Source: Lindgomyces ingoldianus
Taxonomy: Eukaryota > Ascomycota > Dothideomycetes > Pleosporales > Lindgomycetaceae
Assembly (NCBI RefSeq): GCF_010093535.1
Contig: NW_022985252.1
Coordinates: 1 to 61,760 of the forward strand
DNA: 61,760 nucleotides
Reading direction: 5' to 3'
Positions within the stretch are counted from its first letter, which is position 1. Every line of letters begins with the position of its first letter. Below are positions 59,551 to 61,760 of the stretch, piece after piece. The notes below the pieces were generated by a model. It made no database searches and was not told the origin of the DNA. It saw only the letters and a list, made by a program, of their open reading frames with translations. A program made the position numbers and the translations under genes.

Positions 59551-61760
59551 ATGGAAGGAGTACTCGATATGTCGGTCCGCAAGCAGTTGGCTCACGAGTT
59601 TGGTGGAGATCCAGGTAAGGTTGAAGACATCCTGCCATGCACGCCGTTTCAACGGGACGTGGTGGCATGGAGTGCGAGCAAACAGCATGAGGCAGTCGGC
59701 CATGTCCTCCTTGAGATTACTAACAACACCGATATCGAGCGCTTGGCCGCAGCATGGAAGAAGGTGCATCACCTGATTCCAGCCTTCCGCACTTGCGTAT
59801 TCATGTCCTCCTCTGGAGATTGCTTCCAAGCGATCTTGTCCGAGGCGATGGTTTGGAAACACGTCAAGACTTCGGACCTTGATAAAGTCGTTGAAGAGGA
59901 GAAAGCCGCCGCTATCGACGAGTCCCAGTGGAACAGGTTCGCGGTAGTTGTGTCATCTGACGGAAAGCGGCGCAACTTGGTTTGGACATTTAGCTACGCG
60001 AACTTCGACAACTCCTTTCAGGAGCGCATCCTGGACATGGTACATACCGCCTATATCGGTGGAGAGCTCCAGCCCTCTGGGGGACTAAAGACGATGGTCG
60101 AGTCGCTCGGTAAGAACTCTGAAAGGGCAGCGCGATTCTGGCAACAGCGGTTTGACGGCTTCAACGCCGCTGTCTTTCCAGCACTGTCGTCTGTCAAGGT
60201 TGTGCCTCAGCCGGATGCTCGCGCACAGCACGAATTCTCGTGTATCACTGGTCCGCACCAGAAACGGCCAAGCACAGTGATTTGTCGAGCCGCTCTTGTA
60301 GCGCTTCTTTCGCGCTATACTCACAATGAAGATGTGCTTTTCGGCGCTATAACAGAGCGGTCTCCTGTGCTTGACGGGTCAGAGCAACTAGTTGACGGTC
60401 CCACTAGGGCGCTGGTGCCTGTCTGCACGCGAATTTTGCCTGAAATGAGTATTTCGCACTTGATGGATGCAGTCGCCGAGAACGACACTGCTGTACATGA
60501 GTTTGAGCAGACTGGCCTCCGACCTCTTGCCAATGTCGAAGGCGAAGAATCGGCGGCCGGTGCATTTCAAATTGTACTGGCAGTGACTGCTCTAGGTATT
60601 ACTCATGCGTTAAGTTCCGCCCTATATCGCCCTACAGTCACCCCGGATAGGTTCGCACCTTATGTCGACCGCGCCATTTTGATCCATTGCCATATGTCCC
60701 AGGCTTGGGCGTCATTGTCAGCTCGATACGATCCGAGGGTCATCGATACTCCTCAAATCAACCGGTTCCTTACACAACTAGGGGCTTTGATTCAGTGCTT
60801 CTCTAATTCCGAGGTCGACGTACCTGTAAGGTCACTGGACATGGTCACTCCAGAAGACCGCGCAGAAATTAACTCTTGGAATTCGACCCAACCTCAACCC
60901 CGCGAAGTCTGCATCCACGACGTAATCTCTCGATTTTCGACCGATACTCCTCAAAAACCCGCTGTATCTGCCTGGGATGGCCAGTGGACATACGCCGAAC
61001 TCGAAAATTTGTCGTCTCGTCTCGCGGTATACATCCTATCTCTCAATTTGGATATGGGACTGGCGGTACCCTTATGCTTCAACAAGTCCAAATGGACGGT
61101 TCTTGGGATGCTTGCAGTCCTCAAGGCTGGTGGCGCATTCACCCTCATCGACCCCTCCCTTCCAGCAGCCAGGATCGTCAGCATATGTCAGCAAAGTCAG
61201 TCCAAGATCGCGCTGGTTCCTAAGGTTCACCTTGATACTATGCGTACCGCCATAGGTCATTGCATTGCTGTTAACGACGACCTGATACAGTCCCTTCCTC
61301 GTGACGAGACTCAGCTTAAACCCGTCGCAAAACCGAACGATCTGGCGTACATCCTGTTCACCTCCGGTAGTACGGGAGAACCCAAAGGATGTATGATCGA
61401 GCACCGAGGATGGGCTTCGTGTGCTCTTGAATGGGGCCCTGCACTTGGGATCAATCAGAGTACCCGTGCGATGCAGTTCGCATCGTACACGTTTGGTGCT
61501 TCCCTAATCGAGACCCTAGCTCCCCTAATGCTTGGCGGTTGCGTCTGCATTCCTTCCGACGATGAGCGTATGAATGATCTTCCAGGCTTCATGAAGCGAG
61601 CGCATGTGAACTGGGCATTCTTTACTCCTTCGTTCGCTGGGACGTTCCATCCAGACAGTGTTCCCGGGCTTCAAACTCTGGTGCTGGGTGGCGAACAAAT
61701 GTCGGAAGACGTCAAGAACACCTGGGCTCCACGAGTTCGGCTTTTCCACGCCTATGGCCA
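59551..61760 (+). CDS. Non-ribosomal peptide synthetase, N-terminal part (truncated by window)
   Basis: Open without introns from ATG 59551 to the window end (736 codons). Residues ~25-430 form a condensation-type domain (LPCTPFQRDVVAW at the start), but the catalytic HHxxxDG site reads SYANFDN (148-154), so it should not condense. From ~455 an adenylation domain follows: LKAGGAFTLIDPSLPAARI (A2), LAYILFTSGSTGEPKG (A3, ~598), and A4 with FGAS (648-651) instead of FDAS. The replaced Asp normally binds the substrate's amino group, so the substrate may be a hydroxy or other non-amino acid. Later pocket positions, placed by eye, read Ile, Phe, Val, Gly, Ala. The last readable segment, LVLGGEQMS..FHAYG, is A5. 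Carrier domain and later modules lie outside. Confidence 0.95.
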   Translation, partial: MEGVLDMSVRKQLAHEFGGDPGKVEDILPCTPFQRDVVAWSASKQHEAVGHVLLEITNNTDIERLAAAWKKVHHLIPAFRTCVFMSSSGDCFQAILSEAMVWKHVKTSDLDKVVEEEKAAAIDESQWNRFAVVVSSDGKRRNLVWTFSYANFDNSFQERILDMVHTAYIGGELQPSGGLKTMVESLGKNSERAARFWQQRFDGFNAAVFPALSSVKVVPQPDARAQHEFSCITGPHQKRPSTVICRAALVALLSRYTHNEDVLFGAITERSPVLDGSEQLVDGPTRALVPVCTRILPEMSISHLMDAVAENDTAVHEFEQTGLRPLANVEGEESAAGAFQIVLAVTALGITHALSSALYRPTVTPDRFAPYVDRAILIHCHMSQAWASLSARYDPRVIDTPQINRFLTQLGALIQCFSNSEVDVPVRSLDMVTPEDRAEINSWNSTQPQPREVCIHDVISRFSTDTPQKPAVSAWDGQWTYAELENLSSRLAVYILSLNLDMGLAVPLCFNKSKWTVLGMLAVLKAGGAFTLIDPSLPAARIVSICQQSQSKIALVPKVHLDTMRTAIGHCIAVNDDLIQSLPRDETQLKPVAKPNDLAYILFTSGSTGEPKGCMIEHRGWASCALEWGPALGINQSTRAMQFASYTFGASLIETLAPLMLGGCVCIPSDDERMNDLPGFMKRAHVNWAFFTPSFAGTFHPDSVPGLQTLVLGGEQMSEDVKNTWAPRVRLFHAYG

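Overview
The window is nuclear DNA of a filamentous ascomycete. Genes have short 54-73 bp introns with GT..AG ends, and a large fungal-type non-ribosomal peptide synthetase runs off the right edge. Long repeats are heavily mutated C-to-T and G-to-A (CpA to TpA), the mark of repeat-induced point mutation (RIP). The mix of AT-rich repeat blocks and GC-balanced gene islands, with Fot1/pogo elements, chromovirus-like LTR elements and a depsipeptide-type NRPS, suggests Dothideomycetes/Pleosporales (Leptosphaeria, Pyrenophora or Alternaria-like). That placement is inference. Transposon ends below were placed from matching terminal repeats and target-site duplications (TSDs).

Layout. 1-9.8 kb: a Fot1/pogo DNA transposon split by a 7.7-kb Ty3/gypsy element. 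10.7-12.4 kb: an intact amidophosphoribosyltransferase gene. 12.4-16.6 kb: a solo LTR inserted into another copy of itself, then broken genes (kinase-like fragment, unknown protein, Tc1-like transposase). 16.7-24.6 kb: a second pogo element carrying a 5.7-kb gypsy/chromodomain element and a 153-bp solo LTR. 25.5-26.8 kb: an intact multi-pass membrane protein. 27.9-30.3 kb: relics of a phosphotransferase, a TPR protein and an ankyrin protein, the last two like pieces of fungal NLR/STAND genes. 30.3-40.3 kb: nested transposons, including a 1.86-kb pogo element, a 1.1-kb long-inverted-repeat element, several solo LTRs, an assembly gap, and a hAT element with an 8-bp TSD. 42.5-43.5 kb: pyrroline-5-carboxylate reductase. 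44.2-46.4 kb: an amidase pseudogene broken by a solo LTR. 46.9-50.5 kb: more solo LTRs.

50.8-61.8 kb is the functional highlight: a biosynthetic cluster with a stand-alone thioesterase (-), an MDR-type ABC transporter (+), a ketopantoate/ketoisovalerate-reductase-like enzyme (-) and the start of an NRPS (+). The NRPS opens with a condensation domain whose HHxxxDG motif is lost, followed by an adenylation domain in which the amino-group-binding Asp of motif A4 is Gly. With a 2-keto-acid reductase next door, this points to a peptide scaffold started or interrupted by an alpha-hydroxy acid, that is, a (cyclo)depsipeptide. The thioesterase would serve editing or release and the transporter export; the P5C reductase 7 kb away might supply proline or pipecolate. 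The NRPS is truncated by the window, so the product cannot be named.
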